Of a stretch of 5,454 nt of DNA, positions 4,477 through 5,454 are shown piece by piece (the first letter of the stretch is position 1; the number at the start of each line of letters is the position of its first letter). This DNA is from an uncultured Mycoplasma sp. GTDB lineage: Bacteria; Bacillota_I; Bacilli_A; Mycoplasmatales; Metamycoplasmataceae. The DNA lies in assembly GCA_947041065.1 (NCBI GenBank), contig CAMRCV010000042.1, positions 1 through 5,454 of the forward strand, in the 5' to 3' direction. The translations under genes and the position numbers were made by a program. The notes beneath the pieces were generated by a model that saw only the letters and a program-made list of their open reading frames with translations, searched no databases and was not told the DNA's origin.

Positions 4477-5454
4477 ATGCAATATCAATACTCCAACCTT
4501 TCTTATATGGATTTTGAAGAACTTGCCAAAGATTTAATGTCGATAAAATTAAATATTAAATTACATGTAACAAATATCGGAAAAGATGGCGGAATTGATG
4601 TTGCTGATAATTTAAGTAATCCAACTAAAATTATTCAAGTTAAACATTATGAGAACTCAAAGTTTGCTAATTTAACATCAAGTTTAAAAAAAGAATTAGA
4701 TAAATTAGATAAATTCAAAGATTTAAAACAATATTTCATTTTTACATCAATGAATTTGAGTACCAATAAAAAAGAAGAGATATTTAAGATATTTCAAAAA
4801 TATATGGAATCAACAGATAATATTGTTGATAAAAAAGATATTGAGGTAATGCTTGGAGATAAGAAATACGATTCGGTTTTAACAAATCATTTTAAATTGT
4901 GACTAAATAATAAATCACTTGAAATGATATTGGCTAAAAATCCAACGGCAATCGATATAGATTCTGACAGTTTCTTAGAACTTGATAATGGAGAAGATTT
5001 AAGATTTTTTGTTGAAACATCACAATTCAGAAAAGCCAAGAAAATTTTAGATCAAGGCAATTTTTTGTTCATCACTGGAAATCCAGGAGTTGGCAAAACT
5101 TTGATGACCAGAATATTAGCTGGTATTTATTTAAGAAAAGGATATGCTATTCGAACTACATCAGATATTAATAATCTTTCAGAATTAAAAACTAGTGTAG
5201 CTGGCAAACCTAAAGTTAAAGAAATAATAGTTTTAGATGATTGTTTAGGACAAACATATTTACGAATAAAAGACACTCAAGGCAATGAATTAAAGAGTTT
5301 TATAAAGCATATCGAACAAAATAAAAATAAAAAAATAATTTTAAATTCAAGAATTACTATTTTAAATGAAGGAGAAAGGATGAATAAAGAATTCAAGTCA
5401 TTCCACCGATATAAAGAAAATAATTTTTTACTACTAGATTTAAGTGAGTTTGAT
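4477..5454 (+). CDS. Mrr-like restriction endonuclease fused to STAND-type P-loop NTPase (3' end outside window)
   Basis: The first 326 residues of a larger protein, open to the window edge with TGA 4900-4902 read as Trp142. Residues ~5-130 look like an Mrr-type PD-(D/E)XK nuclease: YMDFEELAKDL (10-20), GKDGGIDV with catalytic D41 (35-42), and IIQVKHY with Q54-x-K56, the Gln replacing Glu as is common in Mrr proteins. A linker leads to a P-loop domain: FLFITGNPGVGKT (Walker A, 201-208), KEIIVLDDCLGQTYL (Walker B with D254-D255, around 248-262) and IILNSRITIL, a sensor-like strand. Nuclease followed by STAND-like NTPase is the layout of antiphage sensors such as some Avs proteins and the nSTAND3 group. 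In these, recognition of a phage product by a C-terminal region activates the nuclease. That C-terminal region lies outside the window. The gene has its own ribosome site and follows a strong terminator, so it is probably transcribed alone. The domains are well supported; the defence role is inferred. Confidence 0.85.

Overview
The window comes from an AT-rich genome that reads UGA as tryptophan (genetic code 4), so it is a mollicute, most likely a mycoplasma in the broad sense; I cannot name the species. Nearly every gene has in-frame TGA codons at positions where its family expects Trp or where the frame must stay open. Examples are FVK-W-AGGK in the Dam methylase (1903-1905), GW-EVDH in an HNH remnant (4149-4151) and the codon after KADL in the restriction enzyme (823-825). 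Under the standard code most genes here would appear broken or short.

Almost every recognisable gene points to a compact defence or restriction island. From left to right:
(1) 1-543 (+), the C-terminal helicase lobe of a SNF2-family ATPase, cut by the window edge.
(2) 553-1953 (-), a convergent operon. It holds a Dam-type (D12 class) adenine methyltransferase followed, after one base, by a small PD-(D/E)XK restriction endonuclease of 173 aa. The methyltransferase is interrupted by a 38-bp tandem duplication (1678-1755) that shifts the frame. Removing one copy restores a complete protein of about 279 aa.
(3) 1954-2096, a divergent intergenic region, then 2097-3146 (+), a 349-aa protein with a C-terminal HNH nuclease motif. 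It is followed closely by an open frame broken by one TAA (3152-3520), which ends in a hairpin terminator (3470-3497).
(4) 3503-3823 (-), a small membrane-anchored protein of unknown function.
(5) 3824-4076, AT-rich spacer with a 16-bp palindrome, then 4080-4295 (+), a short HNH nuclease reading frame with an intact core but no N-terminus or ordinary start codon, closed by a 20-bp stem terminator (4306-4349).
(6) 4477 to the window end (+), a large protein with an Mrr-like nuclease domain followed by a STAND-like P-loop NTPase, the layout of a nuclease-effector antiphage sensor. It runs off the right edge.

The Dam methylase and PD-(D/E)XK nuclease look like a type II restriction-modification pair, and the HNH protein and Mrr-NTPase like independent or accessory defence genes. 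The most notable point is that the duplication has split the protective methylase while the adjacent nuclease keeps its catalytic residues. This implies phase variation, function from two fragments, protection from another methylase, or a decaying system. No tRNA, rRNA, CRISPR array or complete insertion sequence was seen.
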